Part shown: positions 8,855 through 20,212 of the stretch, in pieces
Layout: every line of letters starts with the position of its first letter
Position numbering within the stretch: position 1 is the first letter of the stretch
Source of the DNA: Gaiellasilicea sp963763755
Lineage (GTDB): Bacteria > Actinomycetota > Thermoleophilia > Gaiellales > Gaiellaceae
DNA: 64,000 nt
Direction of reading: 5' to 3'
NCBI GenBank assembly: GCA_963763755.1
Contig: CAVXQE010000012.1
Span: forward strand, 248,001-312,000
Notes under the pieces: generated by a model
Databases searched by the model: none
Told to the model about the DNA's origin: nothing
What the model saw: only the letters and a program-made list of their open reading frames with translations
Program-made: the position numbers and the translations under genes

Positions 8855-10139
8855 CTACTTCTTCTGTTCGATCGAGATGAGCCTGTCGAGCTTGCGATCG
8901 CCGAGGCCTCGGTCAATGCCGGGGCCGCCGTCGAGCAGGTCCGGCCCGCCGTCGCGCGCGTCGACGTAGTCGGCTCCCGGACCGCCGCGGATCGTGTCGC
9001 GACCGGCCGATCCGTCCAGCTGGTCGTTGCCGGTGCCGCCGTCGATCAGATCGGCGCCGGCACCACCATGGATGCTGTCGTCGCCCGCCTCTCCCAGCAG
9101 GCGGTCGTTGCCACCGAGCCCCGAGATCACGTCGCGGCCGCCAAGGCCGCAGATGACATCGCGGCCACGGGTTCCGACGAGCAGGTCAGGGTTGATCGTG
9201 CCGGTGATCGTGCAGCCGGCACGGCCGAGGCTCGGGCCCCAGTCCGGCGACATGTCCCAGAGCCGGCTTGCGAGCAGCCGGTGCTGCGAACCGCCGCTCG
9301 CGGTCATCTGGAAGAACTCGCGGTTGTCCTTGGCCGTACGGTCGCTGACGAAGACGATCGAGCGGCCGTCGGGCGAGAAAGACGGGAGCGCGTCGAGTGC
9401 GGGGCTGTTGGTCAGCCGCCGCTGGACCGTGCCGTCCGCGTTCATCGACCAGATGTCGAGGTTGCCCGCGGCGTCGCGGTCCGAGTCGAACACGATCGTG
9501 CGGCCGTTTGGCGACCAGCTCGGGTTCTCGCCGCCGATGTTCGCGGCGTTGGTGAGCTGTGTCTGGCCGCGTGCCGTCGGCGTTCATCGCCCACACCTGC
9601 CGGCTGCCGGTGCGGTCGCTCATGAACGCGATACGAGTCCCGTCGGGTGACCAGGCCGGGTCGGCGTCGTCCGCGGCGCTCGTGGTCAGCCGGGCCTCGC
9701 CGGTCCCGTCCGAGTTGATCGAGTAGATGTCGAACTTCCCGTTGCGGGTCGTCTCGAACGCGATCTGCGTGCCGTCGTCGTTCCAGGCGGGATCGCCGTC
9801 GAAGCCGCGCGAGAAGGTCAGCTCCTTGAGCGAGCTCCCGTCCGGCCGGACCACGTAGACGTCGGTGTCGCTGTGGCGCGTCGACTCGAACGCGATCTGC
9901 GAGCCGTCCGGCGACCATGACGGCTGCGCGTCGTGCTGGTACCCCCTCGTCAGCTGGACGAGACCGGTGCCGTTGGCATTCACGAGGAAGAGGCTCGACT
10001 GACCGCCGTCGTACGGGGCGCCGCGCTGAAAGACCAGCCGGCCGTTTGCTCCCGGGAAGGCGCTTTCGGCCGGTGAAGCGCCGCCGACTGCAGCGGCCGC
10101 GAGCGCGACCAGTGCCAGTGCTGCTGCCTTGCCGATCAT
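8855..10139 (-). CDS. Secreted TolB-like beta-propeller protein with RTX calcium-binding tail
   Basis: About 427 residues with one frame break near 9570. The ATG at 10139 follows AGGAGG at ideal spacing and opens a signal peptide (MIGKAAALALVALAAAAVGG). Four to five PD40/WD40-like repeats follow (QPSWSPDGSQIAFES, DPAWNDDGTQIAFET, DPAWSPDGTRIAFMS, LPSFSPDGRSIVFVS). The last 90 residues hold RTX nonapeptides (GGNDRLLG, GGAGADLIDG, GGTGNDQLDG, GGPGADYVD), which fold as a calcium beta-roll outside the cell. A periplasmic TolB role is unlikely in a Gram-positive-type envelope. A secreted binding or adhesion protein is more plausible. It has a single-gene layout with its own terminator. Confidence 0.8.
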
Positions 10140-10244
10140 CCTGAACCTCCTGTGGCAGTGACCAGCTGACGGTAAGAGGCTCGTGTTAGGTGCCACGACG
10201 AATCCCGTAAGGGAATCCGGAGGTTCTGTAAGGATCTCTGCGCG

Positions 10245-10989
10245 ATGGGGGCACTCCGGATCGAACGCGACGACGACGTCCTGCGGATCACGCTCGCGCG
10301 CCCTGAGACACGGAACGCCTTCGACGCCGCGCTGATCGCCGAGCTCGCCGACGCGTTCGTCGACGTCGGCAAGGCGCGAGCCGTCCTGCTCGCCGGCGAC
10401 GGGCCGAGCTTCTGCGCCGGCGCCGACGTCGAGTGGATGCGCGCGTCGGTCGACCTCGACTTCGACGCAAACGTGGCGGACGCGAACGCCCTGCGCGGGA
10501 TGCTGGAGGCGATCGACCGCTGTCCGGCTCCGGTCGTCGCGCGCGTTCAGGGCCACGCGCTCGGCGGCGGCGCGGGCCTCGTCGCGTGCGCGGACATCGC
10601 GGTCGCGGACGAACGGACCGTCTTCGCGTTCTCGGAGGTGAAGCTCGGCATCATCCCGGCGGTGATCTCGCCGTTCGCGCTCGCGAAGATCGGGCCGAGC
10701 TGGGCACGCCGCTACTTCGTCACGGGCGAGCGCTTCGACGCGGCGACTGCGCTGCGGATCGGGCTGGTCCACGAGGTCGACGCCGGATCTGGACTCGGCC
10801 GTCGAACGTGTGCTCGCCGAGTTGCACAGCGCGGGTCCCCGCGCTGCACGCCACGCGAAGAAGCTCGTCCTCGACCGGCCGGACGGGCCGGAGACCGCGC
10901 GCAGGATCGCCGAGCGCCGCACGAGCGACGAGGGCCAGGAGGGCCTGCGCGCCTTTCTCGAGCGGCGCAGCCCGGACTGGGCTGGCTAG
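10245..10989 (+). CDS. Enoyl-CoA hydratase family, methylglutaconyl-CoA hydratase-like
   Basis: About 247 residues with one frame break near 10787 (an extra G in GCCGGATC). The crotonase oxyanion-hole segments are SFCAGADVEWM and GHALGGGAGLVACADIAVA. The SEVKLGIIPAVISPF segment and the AGAD-x-x-WM signature are typical of LiuC/AtuE-type methylglutaconyl-CoA hydratases in leucine and isoprenoid catabolism. The C-terminus runs ARHAKKLVLDRPDGPETA. A biotin carboxylase (13660) and an acyl-CoA dehydrogenase (16259) on the same strand would supply the other steps, though convergent genes separate them. The stop codon shares CTAG with the opposing gene. Confidence 0.75.
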
Positions 10990-12243
10990 CTGACGCGGAG
11001 CAGCGGGCTGACGACGTCGCCGGACGGATACCAGAGCCGGAACGTCGCGCCCTTGCCCGCTCGAACCGTGCGGCTCAGGAATCCGTTCGCGTTCGTCCGT
11101 CGCGACCCCGCCAACGGCACGCCAGCCACCGTCTCGGAACTGCTGGAGGATGTAGCGCCGCGGCCCGTTGCCCGACCGCACCTGCCCCCACAGCACCGTC
11201 CGAACGCCGATGCGGGAAACCTGCGCGAGCGGGAAGCTGCGCGGCACGGTACGAGAGCTTGACGCTGCCGCCGGCGGCGATGTAGCCGCTCTGCCAGCGC
11301 CCGATCTCAGGCTCGTCCTGGTAGAGGTACTGGATGAGCATGTCGACGTTTCGGTGCAGCGAACGCCCGATACGCCGCCTCGCTCAAGTAGCGGGCCTGA
11401 AGCGTCTTGGAGACGCCGAGAGCACGATCCGGCGGGTTCGTCTGATAGCCGTACTCCGTCAGCCAGATCCGCTTGAGCGGCCGAACGCTCGCGACACCTC
11501 GCGCTGCAGCCGCTCGATCGTCGACATCGTGATCGTCTCGCAGTGCCCGCAGCCGCCGATCGAAGGGGTCTCGAAGGGATCGAGCGGATACGGGTTGTGC
11601 GCGTAGGCATCGAGCTGGCGCACCCGCGGCGCCCATACCGCGGATCCAGGTCGACCGGCGAGACGCCGCCGGTGGAGCGCGCGCGGAGCGGTGACGCCGC
11701 CGCCGACCTTCGCGTCCGGAGTCGCGTTGTGGATGGCGGTGTACGCGGGATTGAGCAGCTTCGTCACGTAGGTCTGAGGCGTGGTCGGACGCAGCCAGCG
11801 ACGCTGGTTCGGCTCGTTCCAGACGAGCCACAGCTTGACCCACGAGTAGCGGTTCGCAGCCGCGGCGCGCGAAGGCCGCGAAGGATGCGCCCGACCTCGG
11901 CGCCCAGTTCGGAGCACGACCGCCGTTCGCCCAGCGCGGAGCGCCGTAGAGCGTCACGACCGGTGCGATGCCGTGCTTGCTCAGGCCCTCGAGAACTGCA
12001 TCCGCACTCCCCCAGCTCCTCTTCCCGCGGACCTTCTCGACCTGGTTCCAGTTGATCGTGAAGCGGACGAGGTCGACGCCGATCCGGTCGAGCTCGGCGA
12101 TCCGCTCGTCGAGCGTTCCCGGGCCGTAGACGAGCCACGCGTCGTCCTGGAGCCCGTAGCGGACGTACGGCGAGGCCTCGGCAGGCGCCGAGCAGCGCGA
12201 GGAACGCCGCGACCATCGCCGCGAGCAGGAGTAGCCGACCCAT
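10986..12243 (-). CDS. Secreted glycoside hydrolase-like protein (clan GH-A fold)
   Basis: About 415 residues with at least four frame breaks between about 12185 and 11100. The signal peptide is MGRLLLLAAMVAAFLALLGA. IGVDLVRFTINWNQVEKVRG begins a TIM barrel. WLVWNEPNQRRWLRP carries the acid/base Glu of clan A glycosidases, and RIWLTEYGYQTNPPD the likely nucleophile Glu. A C-terminal part (VLWGQVRSGNGPRRYILQQF, then FRLWYPSGDVVSPLL) looks like a small beta domain. The substrate cannot be told. Because breaks are dense, a real pseudogene is not excluded. The stop overlaps the hydratase stop in CTAG. Confidence 0.65.
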
Positions 12244-12299
12244 CGGCCGACGGTAGCCGGAACGCCGTGAAGGTCGTGTAAGTCCATGTAAGGAGTCCG

Positions 12300-13619
12300 T
12301 CAGCGAGCGCTGACGGTGACTGCCGCACCGGCGCCGAGCGGGGTCGCGAGGCGGTAGCTCGTTGCCCGCTTCGGGGCGACCTTGACCGTGAAGCGCCCGT
12401 CCTGCCGTACACGTACACGACGGACCGTTCGTCCAGGCGCCGCCGTTCACCTGCTGCTCGAGCCGCACCTTGCCGAGCCCACGCACGAAGCCCTTCAGGA
12501 CGACCGGCCGCCCCGCCACAGCCAGTGCACGCCCTCGCGGCTGCTCGAGATTCAGGACGCGCACCGCGAACCACGTCGAGCGAAGGTCGAGCGCGCGACG
12601 AAAGTCCTGCGCGAGCATCGTCCGGGCGCCGCTGCGGCCCTTGATCGTCACCTCCGCCGCGCGTCCCGATGGTCCGCGGGAGACGACGAGGTCGCGCACG
12701 ACTCCCAGCGCCGAGCTTCCGCCCCACGTCGGCCGGCGTCCACCGGAACGGGCCCCAGCGGTGGAGCTTCGAGAGACCGTCGTACGGATCGGAGACCGAG
12801 ACGAGATACGGCACTGGCGTCGCCCCCGGCCACGCCTCCTCGTTCGAGACGGTCCTCCCGCCCGAGGTCGAGTGGTAGAAGGTCGTCGCGACGCGCCCGT
12901 TCCAGTAGAGAACGTGGCCCGCCGTCGAACCGATCGCACGGTTCGTCGAGACCGCCTCCGCGGGAATGCCGCCGTAGACCTGGCTGCGCGTGTCGGCGTA
13001 GAGGTCGAACAGGGAGCCCGGCTTGAGCGTCGCGAGTGCGTATGAGCGGGCGACGACCGACTGGGCGCGAAGCGCCTCGGGGTGCCAGTCGTCGGGCATC
13101 TCCCAGGGCACGACGCCGCGGAGGTAGCGGTCGAGCGGGAAGCCGATTGACGATCGTGAGCTTCCCTGCCTGCCGGTGGACGACGAGCGCGCCGCGATAG
13201 GCCGTCCCGTCCAGCTGCAGCGGCGCGGCACCCGCGACGTAGCGCAGCGGCAGGCGCAGAGCGTTGCAGCTTCGCCGGCGACGAGGTTCTGCGTGCCGGC
13301 TCTTCAGCCTGCGCGCCTTGCCGCGGGCGTCGACGACCTTGAACGGCTTCGTCGAGCTGATCTGGACCGCGGGAACGTGCTCGGCGAGCAGCACGCGCAC
13401 CGGCCGGGCGGGCACGATCCGCAGCTCCGTTCCCCGGTAGTAGTGCGCGAGGATCCGCTGATAGCCCCAGCCGGCCCGGGCATAGCCGCGGGCGCCGTAC
13501 TGGCTCATCCCGACGCCGTGGCCCCAGCCGCGCCCGTCGATCACGAAGAGCGTGCCGGCGCCGGCCGACGCGGGCCAGCAGAGAAGAACGACCCCAAGAA
13601 CGAGAAGCAAGCGCCGCAA
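12300..13619 (-). CDS. Secreted SpoIID/LytB-domain protein
   Basis: About 439 residues with about three frame breaks. The probable TTG start at 13619 opens a signal peptide (RRLLLVLGVVLLCWPASAGA). RGWGHGVGMSQYGARGYARA then QRILAHYYRGTELR, and later YLRGVVPWEMPDDWHPEALR and AQSVVARSYAL, are the diagnostic SpoIID blocks; YHSTSGGRTVSNEEAWPG follows. SpoIID is a peptidoglycan lytic transglycosylase in endospore formers. Homologues with a signal peptide in actinobacteria are cell-wall enzymes of unproven role. A C-terminal beta-rich extension follows. Divergent from the biotin carboxylase with 40 bases between starts. Confidence 0.75.
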
Positions 13620-13659
13620 CGCGAGGCAGGGTATCGCCGCGGCATACCATCCGCAAACG

Positions 13660-15280
13660 ATGACGATCGAGAAGCTCCTGGTGGCAAACCGCGGTGAGAT
13701 CGCCGTGCGCATCTTCCGCACCTGCCGCGAGCTCGGAATCGCCACCGTCGCGGTTGCCGCGCCGGACGACAGCGGCTCGCTGCACGCCCGCTCCGCAGAC
13801 GAAACGATCGAGATCGAGAGCTACCTCCTCGCCGCAGAGCACGTCCGCGCGGCGCAGGAGGCCGGCGCCGACGCGATCCATCCCGGCTACGGCTTCCTGG
13901 CGGAGAACGCCGACTTCGCGGCCGCGGTCGAGGCGGCCGGCCTGACCTGGGTCGGCCCCTCCGCGGAGGCGCTCCGGCAGGGCGGCGACAAGCTCGCGGC
14001 GAAGCGGATCGCCCTGGAGTCGGGGGTGCCCGTCGTGCCCACCGGCGAGCCGGCGGAGATCGGCTTCCCGCTCCTCGTCAAGGCGGCTGCCGGAGGCGGC
14101 GGACGCGGGATGCGGGTCGTGCGCGGGCCGGACGAGCTCGAGGAAGCGCTCGAGGCCGCTGCCCGCGAGGCGGAGGCGGCCTTCGGCGACGGGACGGTCT
14201 TCTGCGAGCGCTACGTCGAGCGGCCACGCCACGTCGAGATCCAGCTCCTCGCCGACACGCACGGGACCGTGCTGGCGCTCGGCGAGCGCGACTGCTCGGT
14301 GCAGCGCCGCCACCAGAAGGTGCTCGAGGAGTCTCCCTCCGCCGCGGTCGATCCGGAGCTGCGAGCGGAGATGAGCGGCGCAGCGGTCGCTTTCGCGAAG
14401 GCGATCGGCTACGCGAGCGCCGGCACCGCCGAGTTCATGCTCGACGGGCGCGACTTCTTCTTCCTCGAGCTGAACGGCCGCATCCAGGTCGAGCACCCGG
14501 TGACGGAGCTCGTCAGCGGCCGTCGACCTGATCCGCGACCAGATCCGGATCGCCGAAGGAGAGCGGCTCGACCCAAGTAACAGTCTGTTACAAGGCCACG
14601 CGGTCGAGGTGCGGCTCTACGCCGAGGATCCGCGCAGCTTCCTCCCGCAGGCCGGGACGCTCGAGCGGCTCCGCCTGCCGACCGGGATTCGCGTCGACGC
14701 GGGCGTCGCGGAGGGCGACGAGATCGGAATCGGGTACGACCCGATGATCGCGAAGCTGATCGCGCACGGGCCGACGCGAATCGAGGCGCTCGCGCGGCTC
14801 GGGGACGCGCTGGCCGAGACCGAGGTCGGTGGCGTCACGACGAATCTCCCCTTCCTGCGCTGGCTCGTCACGCACCCCGTCGTCCTGGCAGGCGAGGCGA
14901 CGACCGCGTTCCTCACCGAGTACCCCCCGCTCTCAGAGCCGCCGCTACGGCTGCCTGACGCCGCCTGGCGCGGCGGCTGGCGCCTCAATCTCGCACCGGT
15001 GCCGCCGGCTGCGCCGCCCGACGTCGACAGCGCCGCACACGAGCATGTGGCCGGCGGCGGCGAGAGCCGCATCACGGCGCCGATGCCGGGAACGGTGATC
15101 CAGGTCAACGTGGCACCGGGCGACCATGTCGAAGCGCGGCGGCCGCTGCTCGTGCTCGAGGCGATGAAGATGGAGACGCCGCTCACGGCGCCGTACGACT
15201 CGACCGTGAAGGCAGTGCACGTCGAGGAGGGCGACCGCGTCGCCGGCGGCGCCCTCCTCGTCGAGCTCGAAGCGAACTAG
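13660..15280 (+). CDS. Biotin carboxylase with C-terminal biotinyl domain (acyl-CoA carboxylase alpha subunit)
   Basis: About 539 residues with one frame break near 14517 (GGCC for GGC). IEKLLVANRGEIAVRIFRTC starts the biotin carboxylase domain. ATP-grasp Gly loop KAAAGGGGRGMRVV, QRRHQKVLEESPS and FFLELNGRIQVEHPVTE follow, where NGRIQVEHPVTE replaces the usual N-x-R-x-Q-V-E-H. The C-terminal biotinyl lipoyl-like domain has VLEAMKMETPL with the biotinylated Lys. It is shorter than typical methylcrotonyl-CoA carboxylase alpha (about 650 residues). The neighbouring LiuC-like hydratase favours methylcrotonyl-CoA as substrate; propionyl-CoA or acetyl-CoA remain possible. No carboxyltransferase beta subunit is in the window. 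The stop shares CTAG with the next gene. Confidence 0.85.
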
Positions 15281-15844
15281 TCGGCCGGAACGGCGGCGGC
15301 CGCCTCGGGGCCGGCACCACCGCGAAGCGGGGAGAGGAAGATCGCGGTCAACGCGACCAGCACGGCGGCCGCGATGAGAATCGTCCAGCCGTCGTCGGTC
15401 GTCGGCTTCACCGTCATCGCGAAGACGATCGCGTACATGTAGACGAGGTCGATCCGGAGCACGGTGAAGAGGCGGCGGATCAGCTCCTGTCCTGCAGGCG
15501 TCGCCGGCCCGATCGACCGGCAGGCGCTTGGCCATGGGCGCGATCACGAGCAGCCCCGTGAGGAACGAGGCGGCGAACGTGACGAGAGCGAAGACGATCC
15601 ACAGCTGTCCCCAGTCCCAGTTGCCGTTGATCATCATCCCGACTCCGGCGAGGACGACGACGAGGGATGCGGGGACGAACATCCGCTCGCCGAGCACGCC
15701 CGCACGTCCGGCGAACCTGGCGATCTCATCTGTATCGCCGCCGCGCCGAACGACCACGCCGTACATCTGGAACGTGAAGGCGCCGCCCAGCCAGATCGCA
15801 GCCGCGCTGATGTGCACGAACAGCAGGAACTCGTACCAAGTCAA
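15277..15844 (-). CDS. Small integral membrane protein, DUF2269-like
   Basis: About 188 residues with one frame break near 15520. Four membrane helices are evident: YEFLLFVHISAAAIWLGGAF, PASLVVVLAGVGMMI, LWIVFALVTFAASFLTGLLV and TILIAAAVLVALTAIFL. The FVHISAAAIWLGG motif, with His in the first helix, is typical of predicted DUF2269/CopD-like membrane proteins, some of which bind haem or copper. Function is not established. It lies alone on its strand, convergent with the biotin carboxylase. Confidence 0.6.
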
Positions 15845-15888
15845 GAAGACCCCTCCCTCGGAGAACGCGTCCAGGAGGTTCTATAAGG

Positions 15889-16198
15889 CTAGAACAGTTT
15901 TTGCAACTTCATCGCGGCGCCCATGTCTCCCTTGATCTTCAGCTTGCCGGTCATGTAGGCGGTGGTCGGGTTCTGCTCGCCGTTGATGACGGCCATCATC
16001 GTCTCCTCGGACGTCGTGATCGTCGTGTCGGCCTCGCCGCCGCCGTCGGTCACCGTCGACCTTGCCGTCCTCGACCTTGACGAGCCACTCGCCGGCACCC
16101 TCGATGTCGAACAGGTACGAGTTGTTCATCCCGGCCGTCTTCTCGGCGTCGGCACGGGCCGCAAGGCCGTCGAAGAACTCCTGCACGTTCTCAGCCAT
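15889..16198 (-). CDS. Single-domain SCP2 sterol/lipid-carrier protein
   Basis: About 102 residues with one frame break near 16057 (an extra G creating GTCGAC). The start at 16198 follows AAGGAG. The sequence includes NNSYLFDIEGAGEWLVKVED, TITTSEETMMAVINGEQ and TAYMTGKLKIKGDMGAAMKL, the hallmark C-terminal block of SCP2 domains, which bind fatty acyl-CoA or sterol-like lipids in a hydrophobic tunnel. It stands next to, and divergent from, the acyl-CoA dehydrogenase, suggesting a carrier role in acyl-CoA oxidation. Confidence 0.8.
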
Positions 16199-16258
16199 CT
16201 CGGTTCGCTCCTTGATCGGTTGAAGCGCGAATCTACCCGGTAGCATCCCGCCGCGCCC

Positions 16259-17392
16259 ATGGACCTCGACCTCACGCAGGAGCAGCAGCTCGTCCGCGAC
16301 ACGGTGCGCGAGTTCGCGCGCGAGAAGGTCGCGCCCGTCGCCGAGGAGCTCGACCGCGAGTCGCGTTTCCCGTACGAGATCGTCGCCGAGCTCGGCGAGC
16401 TGGGCCTGATGGGCCTGCCGATCTCCGAGGAGTACGGCGGCGCCGGCGGCGACACCGTCTCGTACGCGCTCGCGATCGAGGAGCTGACGCGGATCGACTC
16501 CTCCGTCGCGATCACGGTCGCGGCGCACACCTCGCTCGGCACGATGCCGATCTACCTGTTCGGGAGCGAGGCGCAGAAGCAGGAGTGGCTGCCCGACCTC
16601 GCCTCGGGACGGAAGCTCGCCGCCTTCGGCCTGACCGAGCCCGGTGCGGGCTCCGACGCGGGAAACACGCTCACGACGGCGGAGTTGCGCGACGGCGCGT
16701 GGCTCGTCAACGGGTCGAAGATGTTCATCACGAACGCCGGCACGGACATCACGTGGGGCGTGACGCTGACGGCACGGACCGGCGAGGACGAGATCTCGAA
16801 CGTCGTCGTCGAGAACGGGACGCCGGGCTACGAGATCTCGGCGCCGATGAAGAAGCTCGGCTGGAAGGCCTCCGACACGCGCGAGCTCTCGTTCAGCGAC
16901 GTCAGCGTCCCCGAGGGACACCTGCTCGGCCCGCGCGGGAGCGGTTTCCAGCAGTTCCTCGAGATCCTCGACGGCGGCCGCATCTCGGTCGCGGCGATGG
17001 GCGTCGGCCTCGCGCAGGGCGCGTACGACCTCGCCTACGCGTACGCCAAGGAGCGCGAGCAGTTCGGGAAGCCGATCGCGCGCTTCCAGGCCGTCCAGTT
17101 CCGGCTTGCGGACATGGCGACGGAGATCGAGGCGGGCCGCGGGATGGTGATCAAGGCAGCGTGGCTGAAGGATCAGGGTCGCCCCTTCGCGCGCGAGGCG
17201 GCGATGGCGAAGCTCTACACCGGCGAGCTATCGAACCGCGCGGCGAACTGGGCGCTCCAGATCCACGGCGGCTACGGCTTCATGGACGAGTACGCGATCT
17301 CACGCCTCTACCGCGACCAGAAGATCCTCGAGATCGGCGAGGGCACGAACGAGGTGCAGCGGATGGTCATCGCCAAGCACCTGGGGCTCTAG
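16259..17392 (+). CDS. Acyl-CoA dehydrogenase (short/branched-chain type)
   Basis: 377 residues, intact. FGLTEPGAGSDAGN and WLVNGSKMFITNAG are the FAD and substrate-binding signatures. REQFGKPIARFQAVQFRLADM and QIHGGYGFMDEYAISRLYRD follow. The catalytic base is the Glu of IGEGTNEVQRMVIAKHL, the position used by short-chain and branched-chain enzymes; isovaleryl-CoA dehydrogenase uses a different helix, so leucine specificity is not proven. It passes electrons to ETF. It belongs functionally with the biotin carboxylase and hydratase upstream. Its stop shares CTAG with the convergent oppF gene. Confidence 0.9.
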   Translation: MDLDLTQEQQLVRDTVREFAREKVAPVAEELDRESRFPYEIVAELGELGLMGLPISEEYGGAGGDTVSYALAIEELTRIDSSVAITVAAHTSLGTMPIYLFGSEAQKQEWLPDLASGRKLAAFGLTEPGAGSDAGNTLTTAELRDGAWLVNGSKMFITNAGTDITWGVTLTARTGEDEISNVVVENGTPGYEISAPMKKLGWKASDTRELSFSDVSVPEGHLLGPRGSGFQQFLEILDGGRISVAAMGVGLAQGAYDLAYAYAKEREQFGKPIARFQAVQFRLADMATEIEAGRGMVIKAAWLKDQGRPFAREAAMAKLYTGELSNRAANWALQIHGGYGFMDEYAISRLYRDQKILEIGEGTNEVQRMVIAKHLGL

Positions 17393-18263
17393 CCGGCGAG
17401 TTCGAGGCCTTCCGCGAGTGCGTGGCGGAGCTCGCGGCGTGCCGCCTTCCGCTCCTTCATCGCGCGGGGATCCGGAATCGGAACAGCGGACAGGAGCGCC
17501 TTCGTGTAGTCGTCCTGCGGGTTGGTGTAGACCTCCTCCGCCGGGCCGATCTCGACGAGCCGACCCTTGTTCATCACCGCGATCCGGTCGCTCATCGTGC
17601 GGACGACGGCGAGATCGTGCGCGACGAAGAGATACGTGAGGCCGAAGTCCTGCTGGAGATCCTTGAGCAGGTTGAGGATCTGAGCCTGGATCGAGACGTC
17701 GAGCGCCGAGACCGGCTCGTCGCAGACGATCAGCTTCGGGCTCAGGGCGAGCGCGCGCGCGATCCCGATTCGCTGCCGCTGGCCGCCCGAGAACTCGTGC
17801 GGGTAGCGGTTCGTGTAGCTCGGGTCGAAGCCGACGACGTCGAGCAGCTCGCGGATGCGGATGCCCCGGTCGCGGCGGGTTCCGATCCCGTGCACGATCA
17901 ACGGCTCGCCGACGATGTCGCCGACCGTCATCCGTGGGTCGAGCGACGAGTACGGGTCCTGGAAGACGATCTGCATCTCGCGCCGCATCTTGCGGAGCGC
18001 TTCGCGACCGAGCTCGGTCAGCTCGATGCCCTCGAACTTCACGGAACCAGAGGTGGGCTTGAGGAGCTGCAGGATGCAGTAGCCGGTGGTCGACTTGCCC
18101 GAGCCGGACTCGCCGACGAGGCCGAGCGTCTCGCCCGCCTTGATCTCGAAGCTGACGCCGTCGACCGCCTTCACATCCCCGACCTTGCGCTCGATCAGAA
18201 GCCCTTCCTTGATCGGGAAGTGCTTGTGGAGGTCCTTGACCTCGAGGATGACGCCGTCAGTGC

Positions 18264-18267
<4 letters not shown>
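17389..18267 (-). CDS. oppF: Oligopeptide ABC transporter ATPase OppF (operon 1)
   Basis: 292 residues. Walker A GLVGESGSGKSTTGYCIL, signature FSGGQRQRIGIARAL, Walker B LIVCDEPVSALD and H-loop LFVAHDLAVV are intact. The C-terminal YTKALLSAVPIPDP is the start of the Opp/Dpp regulatory extension, here short and lacking the usual Cys cluster. It pairs with OppD (ATGA overlap at its start) to energise peptide uptake. Last gene of a five-gene operon running 22887 to 17389. Confidence 0.9.
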
Positions 18268-19279
<1,012 letters not shown>

Positions 19280-19280
<1 letters not shown>

Positions 19281-20212
19281 TAGGTCTTCCGGCTCCTCGG
19301 GTCGAGGGCGTCCCGCAGGCCGTCGGCGATGAAGTTCGCGCACATCACGAGCGACGCGATCGCCAGCGACGGGACGATGATCTCGATCGGGTGCGTCCGG
19401 TAGGTGGTGCGGCCCTCCTGCGCCATCGCGCCCCACGAGGGGTCGGGCGGGCTGATTCCGAGCCCGATGAACGAGAGGAACGCCTCGCCGAGGATCACGG
19501 CCGGCAGCTCGAGGAAGATGGCGATGATCAAGATGCCGAGCGTGTTGGGTAACAGGTGCCGGAAGAGGACCCGATACCAGCGCGCCCCAACCGCCTTGGC
19601 GGCCCGCACGTAGTCGTTCTCCTTCAGGCTGATCACCTGGCCGCGGACGATGCGCGCCGTCGTGAACCAGCTTGCGATCGAGAGCGCGATCATCATCGTC
19701 CACTTGTTCGTGGTGCCGATGATCGCCAGCGTGATGATCGCGAAGGGCAGGTACGGGAAGTCCGTAGAGCGCGTCGAGAAAGCGCATCAGACCGTTGTCG
19801 AGCCGGCCGCCGACGAAGCCGGAGATCGACCCGTAGACGACGCCGATCGCGAGGATCGCGATCGTCGCGCCGAACCCGATCAGGATCGAGACGCGGCCGC
19901 CGAGAGCCGTGCGCACGAACAGGTCGCGCCCGAACTTGTCCGTGCCGAAGAGGTGCTGCGAGGCTCGGATCCTCCTTCGCGATCGCGAAGTTCACGGCGT
20001 CGGGGTCGTACCGCGAGAAGATCGGGACGAGCAGGCAGTAGAGGAGGATGACCACGAAGCCTCCTGCTGCGATCAGCGCTCCCCTGTTCCGCATGTAGCG
20101 ACGCCAGGCGTCCTTCCAGAGGTTCGTCTGGCGGATCGGCCCACCGGACGCGGCCAGAGGGCCCTCGACGACGAGCCCCTTCGTCGCGGATGTCGGTGGG
20201 GTTGGCGACCAT
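19280..20212 (-). CDS. oppC: Oligopeptide ABC transporter permease OppC (operon 1), frame-broken
   Basis: About 310 residues with three frame breaks (about 20180, 19970 and 19765); the total length is a multiple of three, as three one-base insertions would give. The N-terminus MVANPTDIRDEG and helix RGALIAAGGFVVILLYCLLV are followed by RTALGGRVSILIGFGATIAI. The cytoplasmic EAA loop reads VRAAKAVGARWYRVLFRHLL-PNTLG, then GEAFLSFIGLGISPPDPSWG. It forms the channel with OppB. The start overlaps the oppB stop (TGATG). Confidence 0.85.

Noticed and set aside
11764..14496. A 910-codon open frame on the minus strand.
   Set aside because: It runs through three unrelated genes (antisense to the biotin carboxylase, then SpoIID-like and glycosidase-like parts) in a single frame; only short stretches are real coding sequence.
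6912..15280. Calling the many frame-broken genes here pseudogenes.
   Set aside because: Breaks equally affect essential genes elsewhere (atpB, atpF, glyA) and all are net +1, so sequence error is the simpler explanation.
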